DNA from: a virus
Reading direction: 5' to 3' (one strand)
IMG/VR virus record: IMGVR_UViG_3300044960_000525
Location: 1-63,192 of that record
Length of the DNA: 63,192 nt
Below are positions 25,166-34,189 of this stretch, one piece after another. The translations under genes were made by a program, and so were the position numbers. The notes under the pieces were generated by a model that searched no databases, had not been told where the DNA came from, and saw only the letters and a list, made by a program, of their open reading frames with translations. Position 1 is the stretch's first letter, and each line of letters opens with the position of its first letter.

Positions 25166-26605
25166 ATGCGGACATGGGTCTACCGCCGCCCTCCGCAGGA
25201 ACGCCCACGACGTGGGTCGTGGGTGGTACTCCACTCCGGTCAAGAACTGCAATCGCTATTTGCGAGCGTGACTGTTCCTTGGGACAGTAGCGGCGCAATT
25301 GCGCACACAGCAACCATTCCATGGACATCGACACGCACGCTCGTGCAGACACCAAGCGTCCCGTGGGAGTCCCTAGCCTCACGAGAACGCGCGGCGGAGT
25401 CACTCTGGGAAAGTCTGTCTGGGATTACTCACAGCCACGCGATCTCGTGGGAGAGTCTGTTTGGAATTGTTCGCAGCGACACCGTCGTATGGGAAAATCT
25501 GCACAGTGTGCTCCGCAGCGATAGCGTTCCATGGGAACATCTATTCCGCTTGTTCCGCGAACATGATACGTCATGGGAGAGTCTGCAAGGTGTGCTCCGC
25601 AGCGATGCGATTGCATGGGAGAATCTACACACACTGCTCCGCGGCGAGGGTCTCTCGTGGGAGAGTGTGCAGACCATCTCCCGCAATAATAGTGTGGAAT
25701 GGGAACATCTCCACGGTCTCCTCCGCAGCGATGCGATTCCATGGGAAAGTGGTCATGGAATACAACGTAGCGAGAACATCCCATGGGCATCAGGCGGAAC
25801 AGCCACACAAACGGGAAGTATTTCGTGGGAATCGTTGGAAAGACTCGCGCAAAGCGGAAGTCCTTTGTGGGAATCCGTGCAGGGAGTATTTCAGACAGTC
25901 ACGAGTGTGTGGGAAGCCCTTCACGGGCTTGAACACTCTGCGGTGATGTTCTGGGAATCAGGAGGAACAGCCACAGGACTTGTTCTTGTTCCCTGGGAAT
26001 CGCTCGCACATCGTGAGCGTCATGCGCAGACTGTCTGGGAAGCCCTCCATGGACTCCGACGTTCTGACGATGAACCGTGGGAAGCCCTCCAGCACATAGC
26101 ACCCGCTGTTGTGGTTGTGTGGGAAGCCGCAGGCACGATCACACGTCTCTCTGATGTCCTGTGGGAAAGTCTTCAGCATCGTCTCCAACGTGAAGATGTT
26201 CACTGGGAGTCGCTGCGCGACATTACCGCGTTGACGACTCCTTCATGGGAGGCTTTGCGGGCCCTTTCAACTCATGCTATTCTAGTGTGGGAAGCCGGTG
26301 AGTACTGTCTTGCGATGGCGGTGGTTCCATGGGAATCTACAGGCGAAGTGCTTGCAACAGTCACACAGCACGCGCTGATTCCTTGGGAATCCATAGGATT
26401 CGTTCACGGGGTGGCGGTGGTTCCATGGGAATCGGTTCCCTTCCACGACATTCCACTTCAACACTTTCGCGTCACGTCACTCCCAATTTTTCTGGTTCAC
26501 GAGTCCGCAGTGTTTCGTGTAGCACCACTTTCGATATTTGTCGTCACGTACGATCTCAACCTTCGTGTTGCTAAAATTCGTGTATTTATTGTGCCAAAAG
26601 CATGA
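25166..26605 (+). CDS. Tail fibre-like protein of 28 tryptophan repeats (14 residues)
   Basis: 479 aa. From residue 39 to about 435 the protein consists of 28 tandem repeats, nearly all exactly 14 residues: WESLQGVLRSDAIA, WENLHTLLRGEGLS, WEHLHGLLRSDAIP and so on; one unit is 18 long. W1 is invariant, position 2 is nearly always Glu, position 3 Ser/Ala/Asn/His, and positions 13-14 are often hydrophobic-Pro. This implies a regular solenoid, one turn per repeat, with stacked Trp. A short non-repeat end (HFRVTSLPIFLVHESAVFRV) is beta-rich. It follows the G8 protein and precedes other tail genes, so a fibre shaft is likely. No named family known to me. Confidence 0.75.
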   Translation: MRTWVYRRPPQERPRRGSWVVLHSGQELQSLFASVTVPWDSSGAIAHTATIPWTSTRTLVQTPSVPWESLASRERAAESLWESLSGITHSHAISWESLFGIVRSDTVVWENLHSVLRSDSVPWEHLFRLFREHDTSWESLQGVLRSDAIAWENLHTLLRGEGLSWESVQTISRNNSVEWEHLHGLLRSDAIPWESGHGIQRSENIPWASGGTATQTGSISWESLERLAQSGSPLWESVQGVFQTVTSVWEALHGLEHSAVMFWESGGTATGLVLVPWESLAHRERHAQTVWEALHGLRRSDDEPWEALQHIAPAVVVVWEAAGTITRLSDVLWESLQHRLQREDVHWESLRDITALTTPSWEALRALSTHAILVWEAGEYCLAMAVVPWESTGEVLATVTQHALIPWESIGFVHGVAVVPWESVPFHDIPLQHFRVTSLPIFLVHESAVFRVAPLSIFVVTYDLNLRVAKIRVFIVPKA

Positions 26606-26625
26606 GCCCATAAGGAGGATATACC

Positions 26626-27363
26626 ATGCCGATCAGTGCCAACGATCTCATCCCCTATCTTGCCGAGAACAATCCAGACGACGATGTGTCGACCGGGGGT
26701 GGAGGCATTGAGACTCTCGGTCGCCCAACGTTCACGCAGTGGACGGCCAATGCGGTGGTGGCTGTCGTCTCCGATGGAACCGATACTCGTACCTTGAACG
26801 TCGAAGGACGCTCTCCGACTGGAAGTATTGTCACCGATGCGATTGTCTTGAACGGGACCACCGAAGCGGTGGGCACAGTCACCTTTGAGCGTATTCTGAA
26901 ATTGAGTTTGTCCACAACCGATGCGAGTCGAACGGTCACAATTCGACAGGGAGCAGGCGGCCCAACACGAGCGACCATTGATCCGAACGAACGGTTTCGC
27001 TTTGCGCATTTCAAGCGCAGTGCGTCAGAAGCCACCACGGTTACTCGATACGATAAATTGCATTGGAAAAACACCCACGCGACGCTGACGTTGCAAAATG
27101 CCAAGGTACAGTTGGCTGCTGATCCTGACGCCCGTATTCGTCAGGGCATCCATACGTCGAAAAACGATACCGTCACCATTGCCAACCGCAAAACCGCACC
27201 ACCAGGAATCACGTTTGTTGATGATACCGTTGACCAGGATGTTCCCGGCACCACGCTTGAAGCGGGATCGTCCATCGGTGTCTGGTATGAGCAAACGCTT
27301 CCCGCAAACGATCCCGCGCATCGAACCACGTATACATCACAAATTACTGGACAAACTGTCTAG
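26626..27363 (+). CDS. Tail structural protein, unknown
   Basis: 245 aa with ribosome site AAGGAGG. SPTGSIVTDAIVLNGTTEAV GTVTFERILKLSL-type beta strands and RTVTIRQGAGGPTRATIDPN suggest an Ig-like or tube-like virion protein; a conserved Trp-Tyr end (GVWYEQTLPANDPAHRTTYT). GC returns to the genome average here. Confidence 0.6.
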   Translation: MPISANDLIPYLAENNPDDDVSTGGGGIETLGRPTFTQWTANAVVAVVSDGTDTRTLNVEGRSPTGSIVTDAIVLNGTTEAVGTVTFERILKLSLSTTDASRTVTIRQGAGGPTRATIDPNERFRFAHFKRSASEATTVTRYDKLHWKNTHATLTLQNAKVQLAADPDARIRQGIHTSKNDTVTIANRKTAPPGITFVDDTVDQDVPGTTLEAGSSIGVWYEQTLPANDPAHRTTYTSQITGQTV

Positions 27364-27377
27364 GGAGGCGCTCATGC

Positions 27378-27830
27378 ATGAACATCGAAGAGATTCTCCA
27401 ACGAGTCGAGGCTGGTGAGGCCATCACCCGCGCGGACGCGAACGCCGTTGTGCGTCTCTGTGAGCGTCGGTGTCGAGGCAACACGCTTGTGCCTCCCGAG
27501 ATTCAAAAGAAATACTTTGCGTTTCTGGCTGACCCAACGATTGACACGCATACCCTCTTTTCCGCGTTTCTCAATGAAGACTTCGAGGGAGCCGCTGATG
27601 TGAGGACCTATGCGCAGACACGGCTCGCTGTACGAGGACGCGACGATGTACGATCCGCGCTCATTGACGCGCTCCGCGCACGAGCCGCAGATGTTGGTCA
27701 GGGATGCGGGTATGATTTCAACGATATTGTGTGTGCTGGACCGTTCGATGGACGTGAATACCCATTTGTCTGCCCGCAGTGCGGGGTTGAGGGGACCTAT
27801 CGCGCGCCGAGGTTTGTGCTCAATGGCTGA
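27378..27830 (+). CDS. Zinc-finger protein in tail region, unknown
   Basis: 150 aa. The helical N-terminal part is followed by CGYDFNDIVCAG (two Cys) and YPFVCPQCGVEGTY, so four Cys could hold one zinc. ATG 27378 follows GGGAGG. It overlaps the next gene by 8 bases. Function unknown; possibly a tail assembly factor. Confidence 0.6.
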   Translation: MNIEEILQRVEAGEAITRADANAVVRLCERRCRGNTLVPPEIQKKYFAFLADPTIDTHTLFSAFLNEDFEGAADVRTYAQTRLAVRGRDDVRSALIDALRARAADVGQGCGYDFNDIVCAGPFDGREYPFVCPQCGVEGTYRAPRFVLNG

Positions 27831-28134
27831 ACCCCTGTTTCGCGCCGATCCAAAACAGCCCAGCGAAATTTATCCCATTGCGGTTGATTGGGAAAATCGG
27901 CTCTCTCCAGGGGAAACAATTGTCACCCATGGAGCGTCGGCAATTCGTCTTGATACCGGCGCTGATGCGACCAGTGATTTGTTGATTTTGCCCACATCTA
28001 TTGTGGGAACGCAGCAGCGTGTCACCCTGAAAAATGGGAGTCACGGTGTCTATTATAAAGTCACCTTCACCATTACGACGAGCGCCGGTCATCTGCTTGA
28101 GGCCGATGTCATTCTTCCTGTGGTTGAACGGTGA
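27823..28134 (+). CDS. Fibre-tail adaptor-like protein
   Basis: 103 aa starting at the ATG overlapping the previous stop. PSEIYPIAVDWENRLSPGET followed by GTQQRVTLKNGSHGVYYKVT and FTITTSAGHLLEADVILPV matches the Ig-like pattern of phage fibre-tail adaptor proteins (a DW...L..GD/E motif, then a Y.v...itT..G...e). Small tail-surface component. Confidence 0.65.
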   Translation: MAEPLFRADPKQPSEIYPIAVDWENRLSPGETIVTHGASAIRLDTGADATSDLLILPTSIVGTQQRVTLKNGSHGVYYKVTFTITTSAGHLLEADVILPVVER

Positions 28135-28140
28135 GTCCTG

Positions 28141-28485
28141 ATGGCTGTCTATCCCGATAGTCCGCGTCCAGGGTCCATTGAGATCGAGCGATTGCAGTAC
28201 GATATGCTGAGCGATGATTGGCGGCGAGTGACGCGACAGGTTCGACGACGCCATCTTGTGATGCATCGACGAGTGTCGCTCCGGTATCCGTCATTGTCTG
28301 TGGCCCAATTTGAACTGTTCTTGAACTTCTATACTGCGCGTCGCGGGCCCGCAGAACGATTTGAGTACGTCCATCCCGTGACCGGAGAACAATATATGGT
28401 TCGATTTGCGGCTCCCCTCCAATGGGCCCATATCCCGCATAGTGATCGGTATATGCTTACCGTGGAACTCAAAGAAGCACCATGA
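28141..28485 (+). CDS. Minor tail protein M-like
   Basis: 114 aa. SLRYPSLSVAQFELFLNFYT, then PAERFEYVHPVTGEQYMVRF resembles the lambda gpM/DUF2460-like group (insert, then F.f.hP.tge...VRF). Paralogous in layout to the next gene. Role at the tail tip. Confidence 0.65.
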   Translation: MAVYPDSPRPGSIEIERLQYDMLSDDWRRVTRQVRRRHLVMHRRVSLRYPSLSVAQFELFLNFYTARRGPAERFEYVHPVTGEQYMVRFAAPLQWAHIPHSDRYMLTVELKEAP

Positions 28486-28874
28486 GCATTGTGCCTCGTC
28501 CCTTCACGATTCCCCTGGAAGGGCCTGGAGCCTATCCGATTACGTTTCCTCGCGCAACACGGATTACCACCGAAACAGAAGAATGGTTATCAACGGACGT
28601 TGAGTTTGATAGTCAGTATTCACAAGTGCTCCTGCTCGCCAATGTGGGATTGCGGTTCATTGAACTCGAATATCAAAATCTCACGACTGATGAATGGGCC
28701 GTGTTACGGGGGTTTTGGGAATCTGTAGGCGGGCTCGAAGGGACATTTCCGTTCACGCACCCCTCGCGGGGATGGACGGCGAGGATGCGGTTCGCTGAAG
28801 ATTTCCTTGAATGGACCTATTATGACCCCGCGGAGACACGAACAGTGATTGTGCGATTGGAGGAGGCCCAATAA
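28482..28874 (+). CDS. Minor tail protein M-like, second copy
   Basis: 130 aa, start overlaps the previous stop by ATGA. LEYQNLTTDEWAVLRGFWES, then LEGTFPFTHPSRGWTARMRF parallels the same positions of the preceding protein, so the two are probably an ancient duplication of one tail-tip gene. Confidence 0.65.
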   Translation: MSIVPRPFTIPLEGPGAYPITFPRATRITTETEEWLSTDVEFDSQYSQVLLLANVGLRFIELEYQNLTTDEWAVLRGFWESVGGLEGTFPFTHPSRGWTARMRFAEDFLEWTYYDPAETRTVIVRLEEAQ

Positions 28875-29677
28875 TGCAAAAGTATGAAAACTCTGCGTGG
28901 AATAGCACCACCGGCCTTCCGATTGCCGAACCCACCATTGAGGTTCGACATGCGGGAACAGGCACAACCGCAACCATTTATTCTGATGATGGTGTCACCC
29001 CCAAGAGTAATCCGTTTCTCGGAGACACCGTTGGACGATTTTCCTTTTATGCGCCGACGGGGCGGTACGACATTATTGTGACAAAAACAGGTGTTACGAG
29101 TTATACGATTACCGATGTGTCCTTGACAGAGCCGCGAAGCGGAGGGTATGAACTCGCGCACGGCGTTGATGTCCAAGCCTTGCTGGCGAACGCGCTCCAT
29201 GACCGTGTCACCAATACGTGGCATCGTCGACATACGGCCCGACCCGCGTGGCGCGTGGAAACCGATTCAACGACGAGCAATGATTATTTCCGTGCGCTCC
29301 ATGCGCTTGCAGGCGCCAACCCTATTACGTGGACAGAACTCTGGCGTCTCGATGGCACAGGACAGATGCAACTCGGTGGAAATATTGTCATTGGTGGAAC
29401 CTTGGCGCACACTGGCACCGCAGTCGGATTTTACGCGAAGACGCCGGTGCCGATTGCGGACGCGAGTGACAATTTGACCGATAACAGCGGAGGAACGGCT
29501 GATGATAACATTGAATTCATACCGGACCCCGCGGATGATCCGGCGACCGCAGATGACCTGCGCGATGACCTTGTTGCGAATCTGATTCCCGAATTGCGGA
29601 ACAATTTTGCGGATTTGACCGCAAAAGTGAACAAAGCCTTGACGGTGCTTCGTGATGTGGGGTTGATGGACACATGA
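28874..29677 (+). CDS. Tail fibre/appendage protein
   Basis: 267 aa. Begins with a beta-sandwich (IAEPTIEVRHAGTGTTATIY SDDG...: TIEVRHAGTGTTATIYSDDG; GRFSFYAPTGRYDIIVTKTG) common at the N-terminus of phage fibres, continues with WRVETDSTTSNDYFRALHAL and ends in a helical coiled segment (LRNNFADLTAKVNKALTVLR). Probably a trimeric fibre. Confidence 0.65.
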   Translation: MQKYENSAWNSTTGLPIAEPTIEVRHAGTGTTATIYSDDGVTPKSNPFLGDTVGRFSFYAPTGRYDIIVTKTGVTSYTITDVSLTEPRSGGYELAHGVDVQALLANALHDRVTNTWHRRHTARPAWRVETDSTTSNDYFRALHALAGANPITWTELWRLDGTGQMQLGGNIVIGGTLAHTGTAVGFYAKTPVPIADASDNLTDNSGGTADDNIEFIPDPADDPATADDLRDDLVANLIPELRNNFADLTAKVNKALTVLRDVGLMDT

Positions 29678-29862
29678 TTCATGAATTTACGCACCTCATC
29701 AAAGAGCATATTGTGCGCCATGAACGCACGCTTCAAGAATTATTGCGTGCCGAGGACAACTTGCTCCAGGTGTTACGAGACAATAAACGTGCTCAACATG
29801 AGGCCACGGGCGCCATCAACGCCCTGCAGACCATCCTCAAGGCGGTAAACCCCGATGCCTAA
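29674..29862 (+). CDS. Small coiled-coil protein
   Basis: 62 aa, almost entirely one amphipathic helix (HERTLQELLRAEDNLLQVLR). Overlaps both neighbours by a few bases. Probably a trimerising or clamp helix of the tail tip; no family known. Confidence 0.6.
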   Translation: MIHEFTHLIKEHIVRHERTLQELLRAEDNLLQVLRDNKRAQHEATGAINALQTILKAVNPDA

Positions 29863-30358
29863 ATTGATGTCTCCCGGCATGATCGCCGCCAAACATGTCC
29901 TCGATCCTCAAGGACCGTGGGTGACGCTCTACAAATTGAATTTGAATCCTCCAGGAGAATCCAATCCCACGCTCTACCGACGTATTGTCAATCATCCGCG
30001 CGCCATTGTGTATGGAGGAGAAGAATATCTTCCCTTTCCCGTACGGCACGAGGGGATTCGAGAGGAAGCCCAGGGACGATTGCAGCGCATTACGGTGCAG
30101 GTGGCCAATGTGAGTCGAGAAATCCAGGATTTGCTCGAAGCGCACGATGGGTTGCGGGGCAAACACGTCACGTTGATTGCGATCAATCTCGATCAGCCCG
30201 ATCTGGGCGATGTGCGACAAACATTCATTATTGATAGCGTGACCGCAGGGGATCAGGTGGTCTCAATCACCTTGGGCAAACCCATCCCCATTATGGACGT
30301 AAAATTGCCCAAACGGCTCATTTTCCGCGACCTGTTCCCCGCGGTGATGTATACATGA
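29855..30358 (+). CDS. Minor tail protein L-like
   Basis: 167 aa. VTLYKLNLNPPGESNPTLYR, then YLPFPVRHEGIREEAQGRLQ RITVQVAN (phrase from Y to Q shown) and LEAHDGLRGKHVTLIAINLD fit lambda gpL/DUF1833-like tail-tip proteins. It precedes NlpC-like and J-like genes in lambda order L-K-J. Confidence 0.75.
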   Translation: MPKLMSPGMIAAKHVLDPQGPWVTLYKLNLNPPGESNPTLYRRIVNHPRAIVYGGEEYLPFPVRHEGIREEAQGRLQRITVQVANVSREIQDLLEAHDGLRGKHVTLIAINLDQPDLGDVRQTFIIDSVTAGDQVVSITLGKPIPIMDVKLPKRLIFRDLFPAVMYT

Positions 30359-30849
30359 CCCCCCAGGGGGGTGTCTTCCCCCTTCCCCGTCCCTCCGAAG
30401 CCCTCCTGGGGGCTCCCAGGCCCCTTCCTGGGGCTTCTAGAACGCACCCAGGATACTCGTGCGCGTGGTGTGAAGCGCATTTTCCCCCAACACTCCACGA
30501 TTGGCTGGGATGGCACCATTTTCACACGGATGCGCCGTGCTGGTGGTTTGTTCACCAGGTCTATCGTCGCCATCTGCAGATTGTGTTGCCCAAACATGAA
30601 GTGATTGAAACCCGGGATCAATGGTCGTCGCTCGTCACCGCTCACATGACGCAATTCCAGCGCGCAGACCCCGACACGTATCGGCTCGTGTTATTCTGCT
30701 ACCCCAATGGGACGATGCACGTGGGGATTATGGAAAATGCTCGATGGTTTCTCCATGTGCCGACGCCCGAAGCCGGCGTCTGTCGCGCTGAACTCATGCG
30801 CTATCAGGAACGAGGGTATCTCCGTGGAATCTATCGCTACATCGGGTGA
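30355..30849 (+). CDS. NlpC/P60-like tail-tip peptidase (K-like)
   Basis: 164 aa. DAPCWWFVHQVYRRH carries the presumed catalytic Cys and YPNGTMHVGIMEN the His, as in NlpC/P60 domains of lambda gpK. It would cut peptidoglycan during DNA entry. CAWCEAHFP shows an extra Cys pair. The first about 40 residues (MTPQGGVFPLPRPSEALLGA...) are translated from dispersed element copy 4 and are not part of the domain. Starts by ATGA overlap. Confidence 0.7.
   Translation: MTPQGGVFPLPRPSEALLGAPRPLPGASRTHPGYSCAWCEAHFPPTLHDWLGWHHFHTDAPCWWFVHQVYRRHLQIVLPKHEVIETRDQWSSLVTAHMTQFQRADPDTYRLVLFCYPNGTMHVGIMENARWFLHVPTPEAGVCRAELMRYQERGYLRGIYRYIG
30358..30452 (+). repeat. Dispersed G/C-rich element, copy 4 (inside a gene)
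   Basis: C/G-run arm 30359-30390, core GAAGCCCTCCTGGGGGCTCC (30396-30415), then TTCCTGGGGCTTCTAGAACG. This copy is read through in frame as the N-terminus of the NlpC-like protein. Confidence 0.8.
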
Positions 30850-33436
30850 GCGTCTTCGGTGCTATCATTGTTCGACGTTGGTGTCCATCCCGCACCGACG
30901 ATGGGCGCACTGTCCATCGTGTCTGCGCAAAGTGCGCTATCGCAAAGGACGACGATTTTACCAAAAAACGACCATTGATCTCGATGAAAAACTCGCAACA
31001 CTCGGGTTGCGGCATCATTCGCGGGCACGTGTCCGAGGAGCCCTTGTGGGGGCATTTCTTGGGTGGTGGGCGACCGCGTCGGTGCTCGCAAAAGTCTTCG
31101 TCGGTCTCTTTGTGGTCGCTGGTCTCATGTACGTTGCACGACTCCTCCAGCGTCCACGTCCCGACCGAGAGACTCAACAAGTCTATGGGTTCACGTCTCG
31201 AACAAATGCCGTTGGGACAGGAACGCCGGTTCCCATTATTTATGGGGAACATCGTCATTGGCCTGCAGTCGTTCAAGAATATGTTGATGTCGTCAATAAT
31301 ATTTCGACGCTTTATCGGCTCTATTGTCTTGGAGAAGGACCCATTGAATCCGTAACAGGCATCGAGTTGAATAATCAACCCATTGAGTTTTTCAATGGAG
31401 TGTCGTGGCAGGTGCGCTATGGGCATCCTGTTCAAACGGTGATTCCATGGTTTGCGGATAATCGGAATACGTATCATGTTGGCATTGAATTGTTGGCTGA
31501 TGGGCGCAGTTTTATCTATCGGACGATTACGCCCATTGATGAGTTTATTGTGCGAGTCTTGTTCCCCCAAGGGCTCACAGGAAGTGGTGGGGCCACAGGC
31601 AGCGGAACCAACTCCGTGACGGTGCGGGTTGAGCATCGCATCCTCGGCGACGTGCCGTGGACGCTTCTTGGCAACTTTGTTGTGAATGGGGTCGCCAACG
31701 ATACACGACCTATTTTGCGACAATTCCGCTCGGGTCCTTTGACGCCTATTACCGTCAAATTGCCTGGATCAGTGACCAACAACAACAGTATCGGGGGAAC
31801 AGCATGGACGAACCCCGCTCATGCGTTGACCTCGAATGACCAGTGGGCTGTTGTTGACGAACCCACGTCTACTCCGCGCGATACCCAATATCTCCTGTTC
31901 ACCGATTTTCAAATGAACCTACCTGGCGATGCTGTTGTGAATGGGATACAAGTTGAAGTCGAGCGACATCATGCGCCTGGTGGAGTGAGTGGAGGCAACG
32001 ATTGGCTCCCCGAAGGACCGCCTGAGTCTACCTATGATCGGAGCGTGCGGTTGTATGTCAACGGCACATTCATGGGGGAGAATAAGGCCGATACCACGAC
32101 AGCCTGGCCAACAACCGATGCGACAAAATCGTATGGAGGCCCATCAGATTTGTGGGGGCTCACGTCAGCAGAGTTGAACCCAACAACCCTCAACGCTTCA
32201 AACTTTGGATTTGGGATTGCTGCTCGCGTGGACAATGGATCAGCGAAAATTGATGCCGCAACAATCCGCGTCTATTACACGTCGTCGAGTGTGCCGGGTA
32301 TTGCACGACGAGAAATTCGTGTAACGCGAGTGAGTACGTCGAGCACACCGAAACCTCCAATGTCCTTTGATTCCATTGATGAAATTAGTTATGGGAGTAT
32401 TCTCAACACGTATCCCAATATTGCGATACTCGGGCTCAAAGTTCAAGCGAGTGAACAATTGTCTGGGTCGGTTACGACAAGTTGTCTTGTGCGCGGACGA
32501 ACAGTGCGTCAACTCACCGATGGCGAATTGAGTACGACAGAATCGTGGTCACAAAATCCTGTTGAATGTTTGATTGACTTGCTGACGAACGCCCGATACG
32601 GGCTCGGCACATACATTACCGATGCGGATTTGTTGCTTTCCTCGTTCCAAACCGCAAAGGATTATTGCAATGAGATTGTCGAGGGAGAGACCCGTCATCA
32701 GTTGGACATTATTATGGACGAATATCTCAACGCCTGGGATTGGCTCGAAGTCTTGCTGAATACGTGTCGTGGGATTCTCATTGAAAGCGATGGGCGCTGG
32801 AAACTCGGCGTTGACCACCTTACGGAACCCTCACAGGTATTCACCAACGCGAACATTGTCAAAGGCACGTTTACCAATGCTTGGGTCTCATTGTCAGAGG
32901 AATACGATACCGTCGAGGGCATCTATTTTGATCGTGAATTGGATTATCGACGTGAAAGCGTCTTCGATCCCGTGCCAGCGGGACGGCGCATCAAGTCCAT
33001 TCAAATCAAGGGAATTGTTCGGCGAAGTCATGCGCTCCGCGAAGTTCGATACCATCGGCGCGTCATCGAACTCACCTCTCGATTTATTGAGTTTGAAACG
33101 TCCATTGAGGCGCTCGGGTCTGATGTTATGGATGTCATTCTCGTCTCTCACGATGTTCCAAAATGGGGAATGAGTGGGCGTGTCGTGAGCGTGAGCGGAT
33201 TGACGATTACCGTTGATCGAAATGATCTCCCCACCGATGTGGCTACCACGGATTATGATTTGATTGTTCGTCAGCAAAATGGGGATATTGAGCAGCGAGC
33301 CATTACGGCTATTTCGGCTCCCTATGTTTCTTCTGAAGGGCATCCGCGGCAAGACATTACGATTGCGTCTTCGTTTGCGTCTTCACCGGTTCCACGAAAT
33401 ACCTTGTGGGTACTCGTGCTCGCTGAGGGCGATTAA
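30824..33436 (+). CDS. Tail tip/baseplate hub protein (J-like) with zinc-ribbon and membrane N-terminus
   Basis: 870 aa from GTG 30824. N-terminus: CYHCSTLVSIPHRRWAHCPS (zinc ribbon with a later CLRK), then a hydrophobic segment (ALVGAFLGWWATASVLAKVF, continuing to about 115) like lambda gpI, then the J hub: TGTPVPIIYGEHRHW, ALGSDVMDVILVSHDVPKWG and VSGLTITVDRNDLPTDVATT. It ends NTLWVLVLAEGD, exactly before the RxxxIxE..yxIxAxEYxPxxY motif with which J hubs continue; that motif lies in the next two genes. Host-recognition and tail-closing role inferred from the family. Confidence 0.85.
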   Translation: MESIATSGERLRCYHCSTLVSIPHRRWAHCPSCLRKVRYRKGRRFYQKTTIDLDEKLATLGLRHHSRARVRGALVGAFLGWWATASVLAKVFVGLFVVAGLMYVARLLQRPRPDRETQQVYGFTSRTNAVGTGTPVPIIYGEHRHWPAVVQEYVDVVNNISTLYRLYCLGEGPIESVTGIELNNQPIEFFNGVSWQVRYGHPVQTVIPWFADNRNTYHVGIELLADGRSFIYRTITPIDEFIVRVLFPQGLTGSGGATGSGTNSVTVRVEHRILGDVPWTLLGNFVVNGVANDTRPILRQFRSGPLTPITVKLPGSVTNNNSIGGTAWTNPAHALTSNDQWAVVDEPTSTPRDTQYLLFTDFQMNLPGDAVVNGIQVEVERHHAPGGVSGGNDWLPEGPPESTYDRSVRLYVNGTFMGENKADTTTAWPTTDATKSYGGPSDLWGLTSAELNPTTLNASNFGFGIAARVDNGSAKIDAATIRVYYTSSSVPGIARREIRVTRVSTSSTPKPPMSFDSIDEISYGSILNTYPNIAILGLKVQASEQLSGSVTTSCLVRGRTVRQLTDGELSTTESWSQNPVECLIDLLTNARYGLGTYITDADLLLSSFQTAKDYCNEIVEGETRHQLDIIMDEYLNAWDWLEVLLNTCRGILIESDGRWKLGVDHLTEPSQVFTNANIVKGTFTNAWVSLSEEYDTVEGIYFDRELDYRRESVFDPVPAGRRIKSIQIKGIVRRSHALREVRYHRRVIELTSRFIEFETSIEALGSDVMDVILVSHDVPKWGMSGRVVSVSGLTITVDRNDLPTDVATTDYDLIVRQQNGDIEQRAITAISAPYVSSEGHPRQDITIASSFASSPVPRNTLWVLVLAEGD

Positions 33437-33437
33437 T

Positions 33438-34181
33438 ATGCCTCGCTATGTTGATGCGTTCAACCGACCTCCAGGAATTGATCTCAATGCGTCATGGATT
33501 GAAAGTCGGTATGCTGTCGATAATCCTCCCGCCGCTTTGTTGGGCGATGGAACGGTTATGCTGATTACGAGCATAGATAACAGCGAAGTGCATGGCGGAC
33601 TCTTTTTGTGGGATCGACCAGTAAGGAACAATCAGTATAGTCGCCTTGTGTATTCACGAGTGTCTCCAGGTTTGCCAGGAGATTCAGGGCCAGTGGTTCG
33701 AGGGTCTGGCACCTATTCATCAATGACGGGATATTTTCTTTCTCAAGCGGGAGGACCAGATATTTCGCTAAAAAAGGTCGTCAATGGTTTTGCGTTTCCT
33801 GGAGTCACAATTGGCGATGTTCAACTCTCTGGTCCCTTGAATGAGGGAGATGTGCTTGAACTTCGTGCCGTTGATGATGTCTTGACGGTTCTCGTCAATA
33901 ATGTGGTTGTGCTCACTGTGGTTGATGCGGATATTCCTACTGGTCACGTGGGCATGGTGTGTTTGGGGTTTGTGTGGGTGGAGAATGAAGTTCCTGCTCC
34001 CTATGATGGTCCAGTCATGCAAGTGTGGCACCGATGGGAAGGCGGGGATATTGTACGACGTGTCTCAACCAACATCGGTGAAGCCAAACTCTTTCGTATC
34101 ATGGGGATGGAACTCAAAGAGGATTTTCGCTGGCGCATCCATGCATCAGAATATCATCCCGATATTTATGATCTCGACTGA
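33438..34181 (+). CDS. Lectin-like tail-tip protein with J C-terminal motif
   Basis: 247 aa. Residues about 5-185 are a concanavalin/LamG-like beta-sandwich (NNQYSRLVYSRVSPGLPGDS, VLELRAVDDVLTVLVNNVVV, DADIPTGHVGMVCLGF). The last 30 residues, AKLFRIMGMELKEDFRWRIH ASEYHPDIYD (split here), are the conserved J-hub motif and recur in the next gene. It looks like a glycan-binding cassette inserted into a J gene. Confidence 0.75.
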   Translation: MPRYVDAFNRPPGIDLNASWIESRYAVDNPPAALLGDGTVMLITSIDNSEVHGGLFLWDRPVRNNQYSRLVYSRVSPGLPGDSGPVVRGSGTYSSMTGYFLSQAGGPDISLKKVVNGFAFPGVTIGDVQLSGPLNEGDVLELRAVDDVLTVLVNNVVVLTVVDADIPTGHVGMVCLGFVWVENEVPAPYDGPVMQVWHRWEGGDIVRRVSTNIGEAKLFRIMGMELKEDFRWRIHASEYHPDIYDLD

Positions 34182-34189
34182 GGTGCGCT

